A stretch of DNA of 64,000 bases from Roseibium album (GTDB lineage Bacteria; Pseudomonadota; Alphaproteobacteria; Rhizobiales; Stappiaceae): positions 124,001 to 188,000 of the forward strand of contig CXTY01000015.1 of assembly GCA_001404055.1 (NCBI GenBank), read 5' to 3'. The position numbers and the translations under genes are program-made. Below the pieces are notes generated by a model, which was not told the origin of the DNA, did not search any database, and was given only the letters and a program-made list of their open reading frames with translations. This document shows, in pieces, positions 11,118 through 19,536 of this stretch. Within the stretch, counting starts at the first letter, position 1. Every line of letters begins with the position of its first letter.

Positions 11118-11677
11118 CAGCCGACCTCTTTCATCGCGAACTTGAGTGAATTGAGCTTGGTACGCAGAGATGTATCGATCATGCGGGACCCGACCTTGAC
11201 CACAAGGCCACCGATCAGTGCAGGATCAACTTTCGCTGCGACGTTGATTGTTTTGCCCGTGGAAGCTGAAAGTGCTTCTTTCAGGGCAGCGACATGTTCA
11301 TCAGACAGCGCAGCTGCGGAAGTTACCTCAGCTGTTTCCTCGCCCCGCTTTTCAGCAAGCAGTGCGCGAAACGCCTTGATCATGTCGGGAAGTACGAAGA
11401 GGCGCCGATTACGGGTCGCCAACTTCACAAAATTTGCAGCCAGGCCAGTAATGCCTGCCTTGTCGAGAAGTGCGGAGAGCGCTGCAAGCTGCTCTTCAGC
11501 ACTGAATGCCGGGCTTTTCACAAGACGGACGAGATCCTGGCTTTCGGCAATCATGCCTTCAAAAGCTGTCAGATCGCGTTCCACGTCAGCGGTTACGCCC
11601 TCACCCTCTGCAAGGTCGAGAAGGGCGGACGCATAACGCTGTGCCACGCCGGATACGAGAGATACGTTGTCAGTCAC
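11117..11677 (-). CDS. atpH: ATP synthase F1 subunit delta
   Basis: The 186-residue peripheral stalk subunit that joins F1 to Fo. The N-terminal helical domain begins [17 protein letters not shown], and the C-terminal part contains [25 protein letters not shown], both typical of AtpH. It is the first gene of the operon, so its promoter should lie in 11678-11882. The Fo genes are not in the window, as is normal for alphaproteobacteria, which keep them in a separate operon. Confidence 0.95.
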   Translation of the reverse strand: MTDNVSLVSGVAQRYASALLDLAEGEGVTADVERDLTAFEGMIAESQDLVRLVKSPAFSAEEQLAALSALLDKAGITGLAANFVKLATRNRRLFVLPDMIKAFRALLAEKRGEETAEVTSAAALSDEHVAALKEALSASTGKTINVAAKVDPALIGGLVVKVGSRMIDTSLRTKLNSLKFAMKEVG

Positions 11678-11882
11678 CAGGTCCGAGCTCTCTGACGTAT
11701 TTCAAGCCCGCAAAACGGCTAGCGTCCGCAAGGCATTGAAAAAATGAATGATTTCAAGATCAGAAGGTATGGCGGTTAAACCGTTCCCCCAAAGCCGCGC
11801 CTCAATTAGCACAGGGTTTCCCAGTGTGCAACTTCGCCAAAAGACTGTTATTGACGATTCATGGAAGTTTTTTGCTCTCGGC
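11678..11882 (-). promoter_or_regulatory. Intergenic region expected to carry the atp operon promoter
   Basis: A 205-base gap between the priA stop and the atpH start, both on the minus strand. It holds a short dyad CGGTT-A-AACCG near 11772-11782 and a hairpin with arms GCACAGGG and CCC-AG-TGTGC at 11809-11829. A minus-strand TTGCAC overlaps this hairpin with TGCTAA 14 bases further on, too close for a normal promoter. The exact promoter is not settled. Confidence 0.35.
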
Positions 11883-14078
11883 TTACAAAAAGTGTTGCGG
11901 ATCAACGTCTACCTGGACCCGTAATCCTTTAGACGGTTTTGGTCCATTTCCAAGCCAATGGCGTAAAAATGACTGCAGATCGAACTGCCTTGGAGCCATT
12001 GTCAGCAAGCGATAGCGATATCGGCCACGCACCATCGCGAGAGCAGCCTCAGCGGGCCCCAAGAGTGTCACGGCTTGATCGGCCGGTGCTGAACGGGCAA
12101 GCGCACGAGCGTAATGTTCAGCAAAAGCCTTGTCCGGGCCGGACACAATAACTGCAGCCAATCGTCCAAAGGGTGGCAACCCCGCCACACGCCTTGCCTC
12201 GATCTCTGCCTGGTAAAATGCGTTCTTGTTGCTTGAAAGCAGCGCCTTGATAACCGGATGATCAGCATTATAGGTTTGCAAGAAACCCCTGCCTCCGCCA
12301 GTTACACGCCCCGCTCTTCCTGTAACCTGAGCAAGCAACTGAAAGGTTTTTTCGGCAGCACGCGGATCTCCATGCGCCAGCCCCAAGTCTGCGTCGATTA
12401 CACCGACAAGCTTCATTTTGGGAAAGTTGTGCCCCTTTGCGACGAGCTGTGTGCCGATGACAATGTCAGCGCCGCCCTCTTCAACGATCTTCATTTCCCG
12501 TTTCAGGCGTTCTGGCCCGCCTGGCAGGTCGGACGATAGAATCAAAGTTCGCGCCTGAGGAAACATGTCCGAGACTTCTTCAGCGATTCTCTCCACGCCC
12601 GGTCCGCAAGCCACCAGGCTGTTGGCGCTCTGGCAAGTGGGACATGCATCAGGAACTTTTTCGAAATGGCCGCAATGGTGACAGACAAGTTTTTTCTGAA
12701 ACCGGTGCTCTACCAGCCAGGCGCTGCAATGCGCGCATTGGAACCGATGTCCGCAGGTGCGACAAAGAGTCAGGGGGGCATACCCACGCCGGTTCAGAAA
12801 AAGCAGAGACTGATCACCCTGAGCAAAAGTCTCCTTGATTGCGGTGACGAGACCAGGTGCAAGCCAGCGTCCGCGCTCAGGTCCCTCATGGCGCATGTCG
12901 ATAGCCTGCAATTCGGGCAATTCAGCACCAGAAGCCCTCTCCGGCAGCTCAAGAAGTGAATAGCGGCCAAGTTCCGCATTTACATGGCTCTCCACGGACG
13001 GCGTCGCAGACGCCAGGATTACGGGAAATCTGGAAATATGCCCACGCACGACGGCCATGTCCCGCGCGCTGTAAGGCACCCGGTCATCCTGTTTGAAAGC
13101 AGCATCATGCTCTTCATCCACGATGATCAGGCCAAGCTCCCGGAATGGCAGGAACAAGGAAGACCGCGCACCGATGACGACCCTCACATCGCCTGACGCC
13201 ACCCCACGCCAGACACGTGACCTGTTTTTTGGTGTGATTTCGGAATGCCATTCAGCAGGAAAGACACCGAACCTCTGCTCAAACCTGCGCAAGAACTGTT
13301 CCGTCAGCGCAATTTCCGGAAGCAGAACCAACGCCTGCCTGCCTCGTCGCAGGGCTTCGGCGATCGCTTCAAAATAGACTTCGGTCTTGCCCGAGCCGGT
13401 CACGCCGTCGATGAGCGTAACGCTCCCGCCCTTGTCGAAGCTTTCAATCAATCCTTCGGATGCTGCTGTTTGTGCCGGTGTCAGAGATTTCTGCGCGTAG
13501 TCAATCTGTGGTTTGGGTAGCGGCGGGCTTGCCGGCATCGAAACGACTTCGAGCACGTTCTGCTTGATCAGTCCGTCGATGACAGAGGCGGAAACACCAG
13601 CTGCATGTGAAAGACCACTTTTTGTCCAGGCAAAACCATCTTCCATGGTCGCAAGCACCCGGCCTCGCGCTGGCGTCATCCGGTCAGGTTCGGCATCTTC
13701 AATGCGGCGCACACCGGCAACCGGCGCTTCCGGCTCAAGCGCTTCTTCAGACCGCAGCACCATGCGTAAAACCATACCGGGAGCGCCCAAGGTCCAGTTG
13801 GCGACCCAGTCGACGAACCTGCGAAGGTCTTCGTCAAGCGGTGGCGTGGTGTCATAAACCCGGGAAATCGACTTAAGTTTGTTCGGGTTGATCGCTGCAT
13901 CTGGTTCACCGTCCCAGACAGCGCCAATAACCTCTCGTGGCCCGAGGGGAACCTTGACGATGGTTCCAGGTACAACAGACTGACCAGCCGGCACCTTATA
14001 GGTATAAGCCTTGGGAACAGCGACAGGGACCAGCACACTGGCGATTGTTTCATGGAACTCTGGATCGTCAAACAGCAC
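11883..14078 (-). CDS. priA: Primosomal protein N' (replication restart helicase PriA)
   Basis: A 731-residue DNA helicase that recognises stalled forks and reloads the replisome. The N-terminal 3'-end-binding region (about 1-110) is followed by the helicase core with GVTGSGKTEVYFEAI (P-loop 228-232), the Walker B box VDEEHD near 318 and RRGYAPL. The two zinc sites are visible as CRTCGHRFQCAHC, then CHHCGHFEKVPDACPTC. TQLVAKGHNFP and GRAGR are the later helicase motifs. It reads toward the atp operon; the next gene upstream is divergent. Length is typical. Confidence 0.96.
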   Translation of the reverse strand: MLFDDPEFHETIASVLVPVAVPKAYTYKVPAGQSVVPGTIVKVPLGPREVIGAVWDGEPDAAINPNKLKSISRVYDTTPPLDEDLRRFVDWVANWTLGAPGMVLRMVLRSEEALEPEAPVAGVRRIEDAEPDRMTPARGRVLATMEDGFAWTKSGLSHAAGVSASVIDGLIKQNVLEVVSMPASPPLPKPQIDYAQKSLTPAQTAASEGLIESFDKGGSVTLIDGVTGSGKTEVYFEAIAEALRRGRQALVLLPEIALTEQFLRRFEQRFGVFPAEWHSEITPKNRSRVWRGVASGDVRVVIGARSSLFLPFRELGLIIVDEEHDAAFKQDDRVPYSARDMAVVRGHISRFPVILASATPSVESHVNAELGRYSLLELPERASGAELPELQAIDMRHEGPERGRWLAPGLVTAIKETFAQGDQSLLFLNRRGYAPLTLCRTCGHRFQCAHCSAWLVEHRFQKKLVCHHCGHFEKVPDACPTCQSANSLVACGPGVERIAEEVSDMFPQARTLILSSDLPGGPERLKREMKIVEEGGADIVIGTQLVAKGHNFPKMKLVGVIDADLGLAHGDPRAAEKTFQLLAQVTGRAGRVTGGGRGFLQTYNADHPVIKALLSSNKNAFYQAEIEARRVAGLPPFGRLAAVIVSGPDKAFAEHYARALARSAPADQAVTLLGPAEAALAMVRGRYRYRLLTMAPRQFDLQSFLRHWLGNGPKPSKGLRVQVDVDPQHFL

Positions 14079-14189
14079 TGAAACTCAAGTCCTCACCGTG
14101 GTGCCCATACACTCCGCTATACCCGGCTTGCGGTGTCGAAGCAGTATTGCAGCATCGTCTTGTTGCCTTCTCACGCCAAGAGTCGAAAA

Positions 14190-14211
14190 TTTTGAGGTAC
14201 GTACCACAAAA
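14190..14211. promoter_or_regulatory. Near-perfect 22-bp palindrome between priA and the transaldolase gene
   Basis: TTTTG-A-GGTAC is followed at once by GTACC-A-CAAAA. Only the A positions fail to pair. It lies in the 276-base gap between the divergent genes priA (start 14078) and the transaldolase gene (start 14355), a usual place for a repressor site. No known operator consensus was recognised. Confidence 0.4.
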
Positions 14212-14354
14212 AATTCTTCCAATGGAGAATCAGGGGTTCTTCTTGTCGTCATCCTAGGGTAAAGAGAGCGCGACTGACCACGCAAACGTTTTGTCCTGTA
14301 ACTGGACGAATGTATCTGGCGACCCAAGTGACACCCCACAGGGAGTAGAAACTG

Positions 14355-15008
14355 ATGAAATTCTTTGTCGACACTGCCGACACTGCTGAAATCAAGGAAC
14401 TGGAATCCACCGGCCTGCTAGACGGCGTGACCACCAACCCGTCCCTGATCGCCAAATCCGGCCGCGATTTCAAGGAAGTCATTGCGGAAATCTGTGAAAT
14501 CACGGACGGTGATGTCTCTGCAGAAGTCGCAGCAACCGATTTCGAAACGATGATCAAGGAAGCGCATGTGCTGCGCGAGATCGCCGATAACGTTGTAATC
14601 AAGCTGCCTTTGACCTTTGACGGGTTGAAAGCCTGCAAGCAGTTGTCAGGCGAAGGCACGAAGACCAACGTCACACTGTGCTTCTCCGCCAATCAGGCGC
14701 TGCTCGCTGCAAAAGCCGGCGCGACCTATATCTCGCCGTTCATCGGCCGCCTCGATGACATTCATGCCGATGGCCTGGAACTGATCCGCGAAATCCGCGT
14801 GATTTACGACAATTACGATTTTGAGACGGAAATTCTGGCTGCATCCATCCGGACACCCAACCACGTCAAGGATTGCGCAATCATCGGCGCCGACGTTGTA
14901 ACGGTACCGCCTGCAACGCTGAAAAGCCTGGTGAAACACCCGTTGACTGAAAAAGGCCTCGACGCATTTATCGCGGACTGGGCAAAAACCGGTCAGAGCA
15001 TTCTCTGA
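14355..15008 (+). CDS. tal: Short-type transaldolase (TalC/fructose-6-phosphate aldolase family)
   Basis: A 217-residue TIM-barrel aldolase of the small transaldolase subfamily, acting in the non-oxidative pentose phosphate pathway. The start [13 protein letters not shown], the segment [13 protein letters not shown] and the Schiff-base lysine in VVIKLPLT (K83) are clear. In the [10 protein letters not shown] segment the residue at 129 is Phe. In E. coli fructose-6-phosphate aldolase the matching residue is Tyr (Y131), and Phe there goes with transaldolase activity, so transaldolase is the better name. The ribosome site GGGAG precedes the ATG, and a strong terminator follows at 15032. Confidence 0.93.
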   Translation: MKFFVDTADTAEIKELESTGLLDGVTTNPSLIAKSGRDFKEVIAEICEITDGDVSAEVAATDFETMIKEAHVLREIADNVVIKLPLTFDGLKACKQLSGEGTKTNVTLCFSANQALLAAKAGATYISPFIGRLDDIHADGLELIREIRVIYDNYDFETEILAASIRTPNHVKDCAIIGADVVTVPPATLKSLVKHPLTEKGLDAFIADWAKTGQSIL

Positions 15009-15031
15009 ACTATCAGCAAATTACGGACATG

Positions 15032-15060
15032 AACGGCCCGGAATTCCGGGCCGTTTCAGC
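15032..15060 (+). terminator. Strong hairpin terminator after the transaldolase gene
   Basis: Arms AACGGCCCGG (15032-15041) and CCGGGCCGTT (15046-15055) pair perfectly around AATT. The T run after the stem is short. It lies 24 bases after the stop. Confidence 0.75.
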
Positions 15061-15441
15061 TTGTAGGCAAAAGCAACTCGCCAATGTGCAGTCCCGGTCA
15101 AGCGAAGCGCGAAACGGGACCTCCCACTACACCTTTCAATTTCAGTTCATTTTCACGAGTTCCCTTCAAGCTATCTACCCGGATCTCCGTTTCACTTCGT
15201 CCGGGGCGGCAACTGCAGCTATCACAATAGTTATGTGCCGACCGCTTTCCGGCCATTGGCCTTTGAAAGTCAAAAGCCTCATCCTGAGGGGACCGACTGG
15301 TCCGTCTCGAAGGAGACGCGACAGGCACTGAGAATGCGGCCAACCTTTCGACACAGCGCTTCGCGCATCCTCAGGAAGAGGTTTCTGAAGGAAATTGGTG
15401 CGTTAACTGATTTCTGGGAACATGCAGGCTAGTGTTCTTGC
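15061..15441. repeat. Intergenic region with a degenerate dispersed repeat (about 15276-15383)
   Basis: No gene was found here. From 15276 the sequence CCTCATCCTGAGGGGACC continues to GTCTCGAAGGAGACGCGAC, and CGCATCCTCAGGAAGAGG lies near 15364. These are the building blocks of palindromic intergenic repeats common in Hyphomicrobiales genomes, here in a decayed, inverted arrangement. Identification is from memory of such elements, not from comparison. Confidence 0.4.
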
Positions 15442-16410
15442 ATGCCTGCACATTCTTCAAAAACCGAGAATGCAGATAACCTGCTCGTTACAGCCAAGCC
15501 CGACCTCAACGACAGGATCGGACTATGGCTGGACCACTTGTCCGACGAGCGGCGTCTTTCGGACAAAACGCAGGAAGCTTACGAGCGGGACTTGCGGCAA
15601 TTCTTGCGTTTTTTGACCAATCATCTGGGCGGAGCGCCGGGTCTCAAGGACATCGCAACGCTCAAACCTGCTGACTTTCGAGGATTTCTTGCGAACCGCC
15701 GCAGAAGTGGCGTGCAAAGCCGGTCCCTGGCACGCGGCCTCGCGGGTATCCGGTCATTTCTACGGTTTCTTGAACGCCGCGGCGAAGTGAATGCCGCCGC
15801 ATCGAGCGCTGTCCGCCCGCCGCGCCTGGCACGGACACTACCCAAACCGGTTTCGTCCAAAGACGCCCTTAGCATCGCCAGCGGCGATCTTGCGATGGAA
15901 TCCGAAGCCTGGATCGAGGCACGCAACACTGCGGTTCTGACCCTGCTTTATGGCTGTGGCCTACGCATTTCCGAAGCCCTGTCACTAACTGGAAACATGG
16001 CGCCAAAAACTGGCACCAAAACCATGCGGATCATCGGCAAGGGCCGCAAGGAACGCATCGTGCCGATCTTGCCCGCCGTGTGCGAGGCTATCGAGCTTTA
16101 TGTAAAGCTTTGCCCTTATGCAATCAGTGCAAATGGCCCCCTGTTTCTGGGCGCGCGTGGCGGGCAACTCAACCCGCGCATGATCCAGCTTGCGATGGAA
16201 AAACTCCGTGGCGCTCTTGGATTGGCAGACAGCGCAACTCCGCACGCCCTGCGGCATTCCTTTGCCACGCATCTGCTGGCTGGTGGTGGTGACCTCAGAA
16301 CCATTCAGGAGCTTCTGGGCCATGCCAGCCTGTCATCGACCCAGATTTATACGGAGATCGACAGCGCACATCTGCTATCGGTCTATGACAAGGCACATCC
16401 AAGAAAGTAA
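15442..16410 (+). CDS. xerC: Tyrosine recombinase XerC
   Basis: A 322-residue chromosome-dimer resolving recombinase that would act at dif with XerD. The N-terminal SAM-like DNA-binding domain covers about 22-115. The catalytic residues are all visible: R175 (GCGLRISEA), K200 (IIGKGRKER), H268 and R271 (HALRHSFATH), H294 (LLGHASLSST) and Y303 (QIYTEID). The ending VYDKAHPRK is typical of XerC rather than XerD. The ATG at 15442 is taken as start, though no strong ribosome site was seen. It stands alone on the plus strand and ends close to a convergent gene. Confidence 0.93.
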   Translation: MPAHSSKTENADNLLVTAKPDLNDRIGLWLDHLSDERRLSDKTQEAYERDLRQFLRFLTNHLGGAPGLKDIATLKPADFRGFLANRRRSGVQSRSLARGLAGIRSFLRFLERRGEVNAAASSAVRPPRLARTLPKPVSSKDALSIASGDLAMESEAWIEARNTAVLTLLYGCGLRISEALSLTGNMAPKTGTKTMRIIGKGRKERIVPILPAVCEAIELYVKLCPYAISANGPLFLGARGGQLNPRMIQLAMEKLRGALGLADSATPHALRHSFATHLLAGGGDLRTIQELLGHASLSSTQIYTEIDSAHLLSVYDKAHPRK

Positions 16411-16422
16411 GCGAAGCATGTG

Positions 16423-16944
16423 TCATTTTGGACGCGGCACCGAGTAAACGGTTCTGGTTTTACCGTCCGGGAATTTCTCCCGGGCAATCGGCGCACCATT
16501 GAGCTTACGCACCAGTCCCTGTGCTGCGAGATTGGCATCATCCATATGCGTTTCCACAAGTGGCCACTTGTAACTTTCGTACGCATGCTGAATAGCAACC
16601 CTGGACACTTCAACCGCGACGCCGGTTCCCCGGGCTTCGGGAAACAGCCACCAGGTCAGCTCGCGGCGGGGCCAGCCTTCGGGCCAGACAAAGCCGCAGC
16701 CACCAAGAACCAATCCGCCTTCCCTGGGCTCAATCAGCCACATGCCGTATCCACGCAATTGCCAATGCCCGAGATTGCTTGCAAGAACCCGCCAGGCCTG
16801 GTCTTCCCTCAACGGGCCGCCGTAAAAGGCAGATGCCTCGCCATCTGCGAAAAACGTTTTGTAGATCGGGAAGTCTGTTGCTGCAGGCGGTCGCAAAATA
16901 AACCGCTCGCTTGAGAGAGAGTGCATGACAAGCTTCTTTTTCAA
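16423..16944 (-). CDS. GNAT family N-acetyltransferase (RimJ/RimL-like)
   Basis: A 173-residue acetyl-CoA dependent transferase of the Acetyltransf_3 type. Early RFILRPPAATDFPIY, then GYGMWLIEP, GGCGFVWPEGWPRRELTWWL and the acetyl-CoA loop region PEARGTGVAVEVSRVAIQHAY fit the family. The C-terminal part has a degenerate N-x-x-S helix (DDANLAAQGLVRKLNG). The substrate cannot be told. It is convergent with xerC (12 bases between stops). Confidence 0.85.
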   Translation of the reverse strand: MKKKLVMHSLSSERFILRPPAATDFPIYKTFFADGEASAFYGGPLREDQAWRVLASNLGHWQLRGYGMWLIEPREGGLVLGGCGFVWPEGWPRRELTWWLFPEARGTGVAVEVSRVAIQHAYESYKWPLVETHMDDANLAAQGLVRKLNGAPIAREKFPDGKTRTVYSVPRPK

Positions 16945-17142
16945 TTGAGACGAAAATACAGGGAATCAGGGACCATCGTCCGCAGGATACTTTTAGAGCA
17001 AATACTGAAAGGCGGCTTGAGCGCATTTGCAATTCACTCTGTTCGGAGGCCGCTCTAGCGAAATTCACACCTAGCAGTTAGGCTGTTTTAACAGGGTTTA
17101 CGATTCTCGATTGCCATAAAACTGCCTAGCGGAGAGAAGCGA

Positions 17143-17547
17143 ATGCGTTTGATCATCCTTGCGGCCTGCCTCTTTCTCCTGTCAGCCACTTCTTCGTTTG
17201 CGCAGCGCATCTACTGTCCTTTGCCGGAAGACGGGACTTGGGTGAACGCGGAAGCTAAACCGAAGGAAATCAGCCGGATTGAAGTTGAAAGCAAATGTGA
17301 GAACAACCAGGTTCGTATTCGGCTTCGCGCATTCACCTCCTGCATACCGCGAGATTGCAAATGGGGTTGGACCGATGCCAGCATGCGATCCGACGGAGTG
17401 ATACAGGTTCTATTGGTCGGTTTCCTGAGCAGCAAGCAAATCAAGGTGAAAGCCTTTGGTGACCTGCTCGATGCGCATGTCATCAATGTTTCCAACGATG
17501 CCTCTTCGCCCAGAACCGACAAGACTTACAATCTTCAGCGAAAATAA
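17143..17547 (+). CDS. Small exported protein of unknown function
   Basis: A 134-residue protein with a clear Sec signal peptide (MRLIILAACLFLLSATSSFA, cleavage after SFA-Q). The mature part contains four cysteines (CPL, SKCENN, SCIPRDCKWGW), likely in two disulfide bonds in the periplasm. The pattern DGTWVN, IEVESKC and PRDCKWGWT looks like a small beta-rich domain. I do not recognise the family. A GGAGAGAAG ribosome site lies just before the ATG. Confidence 0.7.
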   Translation: MRLIILAACLFLLSATSSFAQRIYCPLPEDGTWVNAEAKPKEISRIEVESKCENNQVRIRLRAFTSCIPRDCKWGWTDASMRSDGVIQVLLVGFLSSKQIKVKAFGDLLDAHVINVSNDASSPRTDKTYNLQRK

Positions 17548-17661
17548 CCCTTTGTCCTCTAACGCCGACCCAGCTTCCAAGTTTTACTTGCCTTGTCGAT
17601 TATTTGGATTACCCTGCGGAAGTCTGAATTTGAAACGACCCTGAACATATCGGAGGGAAGC

Positions 17662-17898
17662 ATGCGTCATTTGAAAACAGGGGTTGCAGCCCTTGCCCTT
17701 ACTGCATTTGCCATTGCCCCCGCTGGTGCCTGCTCCTTTGGCAAATCAGCGCAGGTGAAACCCAAAATGACCGTTGCAGATACCGCAGTTGTTCCGCAGG
17801 TGGATACCGACGTGTCTATCGCAACAAATGATCTGAGCGACAAGGCCGTATCTGGAAAGATCATTCTTCCAGTACCTCAAGACAAGCCCACGGATTGA
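17662..17898 (+). CDS. Small exported protein, 78 aa
   Basis: The start ATG at 17662 is fixed by GGAGG about 8 bases upstream; the frame is open earlier but has no other good start. It begins with a signal peptide (MRHLKTGVAALALTAFAIAP) ending AGACSFG. The cysteine just after the cleavage region might be lipidated, but the lipobox is poor. The rest is a 55-residue acidic segment without a recognisable domain. Very similar small proteins may occur in related marine alphaproteobacteria; this was not checked. A strong terminator follows. Confidence 0.65.
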   Translation: MRHLKTGVAALALTAFAIAPAGACSFGKSAQVKPKMTVADTAVVPQVDTDVSIATNDLSDKAVSGKIILPVPQDKPTD

Positions 17899-17925
17899 GC
17901 CAACTTAATTTGACTTGAAATGTAT

Positions 17926-17953
17926 AAACCCGCTGTCCCACAGCGGGTTTTTG
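17926..17953 (+). terminator. Rho-independent terminator
   Basis: Arms AAACCCGCTG (17926-17935) and CAGCGGGTTT (17941-17950) pair perfectly around TCCCA, followed by T residues. It lies 28 bases after the stop of the small exported protein gene. Confidence 0.85.
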
Positions 17954-18065
17954 TAGTGCACTTTCAGACTGCACAAAAATTGCAAAAAAACGCCATCAAT
18001 CCGCCCTACGCCTGTTTCAAAACCATCGCAAAATGATCAGACGATTTGCGAGCGTGTAGATACCA

Positions 18066-19028
18066 ATGTTCTCCAGGCGACTTGTTCTTAAAACTCTTGG
18101 TTTGACAGCGTTCGGAATGATTTCCGCTCCTGCCTACGCAATCGGCGTGGAACCTTTCCGACTGCGCGAACAGCGCTACCAGCTGACCCCGCCACGATGG
18201 CCAAAGGATCTCAAGCTGACGGCAGCGATCATCGCGGATCCCCACATCTGCGACCCCTGGATGGGACTGGACAGGGTCCGGTTTATCGTGGAGCGCACAA
18301 ACGCTTTGAAGCCGGACATCATTCTGATGCTGGGAGACTATGTCGCCAGCCACAGGTGGCAATATGATCGGATCCCACCACAGGCCTGGGCAGATATCTT
18401 TGGCGGTCTGTCTGCACCGCTCGGAGCCCATGCCGTGCTTGGAAACCATGACTGGTGGGACGACAAGGACGCACAATTGGCGGGGTACGGCACGACAAAA
18501 TACGGCCAGGCGCTCATCAATGCAGGCATCTCGCTTTACCAGAACCGCGCGCAGCGATTTGAAAAGAATGGCAAGGCTTTCTGGCTGGCTGGTCTGGATG
18601 ACCAACTCGCCCTGAAGCCCAACCAGGTTGCCAATCGACGAAATTGGCGTGGCCTGGACGATTTGGAGGGGACGCTCGCTCAGGTGAATGATGATGCACC
18701 CGTTCTCATGATGGCACATGAACCAGACATCATTGGCACAATCCCCTCCAGGGTCAGCCTGACACTGAGTGGCCATACGCATGGAGGACAGATCAATTGC
18801 TTCGGCTACAAACCTGCATATGCGGCAAAACCTGGAATGAACCGCGCTTATGGGCATGTTGTCGATTTTGGTGGAACCACAGTGAGCCGACACCTCAGCC
18901 TTGCCGCAGAGCCACGCCATCTCATCGTATCGGGAGGGTTGGGATGTTCGGTCGTGCCAGTCAGATTTGGTGTGCCGCCGGAGATAACTGTTGTTCAGTT
19001 GGGTGGGTCGGAACCCGCTCGAGTCTAA
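18066..19028 (+). CDS. Exported metallophosphoesterase (YkuE-like)
   Basis: A 320-residue calcineurin-like phosphoesterase. The N-terminus FSRRLVLKTLGLTAFG is a twin-arginine type signal with cleavage near AYA-I, so export of the folded enzyme is likely. Metal ligands are in order: ADPHIC (D58, H60), LMLGDYV, LGNHDWW, MMAHEPDI and LSGHTHGGQ. This order is typical of the YkuE group, members of which are Tat-exported and act on membrane or cell-wall phosphoesters. The natural substrate here is unknown. It ends 66 bases before the MerR gene. Confidence 0.88.
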   Translation: MFSRRLVLKTLGLTAFGMISAPAYAIGVEPFRLREQRYQLTPPRWPKDLKLTAAIIADPHICDPWMGLDRVRFIVERTNALKPDIILMLGDYVASHRWQYDRIPPQAWADIFGGLSAPLGAHAVLGNHDWWDDKDAQLAGYGTTKYGQALINAGISLYQNRAQRFEKNGKAFWLAGLDDQLALKPNQVANRRNWRGLDDLEGTLAQVNDDAPVLMMAHEPDIIGTIPSRVSLTLSGHTHGGQINCFGYKPAYAAKPGMNRAYGHVVDFGGTTVSRHLSLAAEPRHLIVSGGLGCSVVPVRFGVPPEITVVQLGGSEPARV

Positions 19029-19063
19029 ACGTCTTGATTTCCCGCCAATGCAGCGTTCTAATA

Positions 19064-19080
19064 CCTATAGTTCATATAGC
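19064..19080. promoter_or_regulatory. Possible operator/promoter dyad of the MerR-family gene
   Basis: CTATA (19065-19069) and TATAG (19075-19079) form an inverted repeat 15 bases before the ATG, overlapping a TATA-like element. MerR regulators often repress their own gene from such sites. Evidence is only the dyad and its position. Confidence 0.3.
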
Positions 19081-19094
19081 TTTGTAGGCATGTC

Positions 19095-19514
19095 ATGGAT
19101 TTCTCAATCGGCGAATTATCCAAGCAAACCGGGGTCAAAGTGCCAACCATCCGTTATTACGAGAAGGAAGGCCTGCTTGAGGCTCCGGTGCGCACAGAAG
19201 GCAATCAACGCCGCTACCGTCCCAACGATCTGGAACGGCTTCGGTTCATCAAGCACTGCCGTGATCTTGGCCTGCCCATGCCGGCCGTCAGGGACCTGAT
19301 AGACCTCGGACAGCATCCGGATAAACCGTGCCAGGAAGCGGACCGGATCGCAGTCGCCCAGCTACAGTCCGTTCGTGAACGAATTGCGCACCTAAAAAAG
19401 CTGGAGGCGGAACTTCAGCGGATCGCAAACAGCTGCAAGGGCGGACATACGGTGACTGAATGCAACGTTCTCAAGGCATTTGGCGATCACAGGCTCTGCA
19501 TTGACAGTCATTAA
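19095..19514 (+). CDS. MerR-family regulator, ZntR/CadR-like metal sensor
   Basis: A 139-residue transcriptional activator. The N-terminal winged helix-turn-helix shows SIGELSKQTGVKVPTIRYYE and GNQRRYRPNDLERL. A dimerisation helix follows (about 80-112). Cysteines at 79 (KPCQEA), 114 (NSCKGG) and 123 (TECNVL) match in spacing the zinc/cadmium-binding triad of ZntR and CadR. It probably responds to zinc or a similar divalent metal. No efflux pump gene lies beside it, so its target is elsewhere or absent from the window. A TAGG ribosome site precedes the ATG. Confidence 0.85.
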   Translation: MDFSIGELSKQTGVKVPTIRYYEKEGLLEAPVRTEGNQRRYRPNDLERLRFIKHCRDLGLPMPAVRDLIDLGQHPDKPCQEADRIAVAQLQSVRERIAHLKKLEAELQRIANSCKGGHTVTECNVLKAFGDHRLCIDSH

Positions 19515-19536
19515 CCTGCAATTGACTTCATTTTAG

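Noticed and set aside
11142..11636. 164-codon plus-strand frame over atpH
   Set aside because: Antisense to a conserved F1 subunit; Ser/Ala-rich shadow translation.
14079..14354. Possible tRNA or small RNA gene in the priA-transaldolase gap
   Set aside because: No cloverleaf, no TTCGANTC-type arm and no terminator were seen; only the palindrome stands out.
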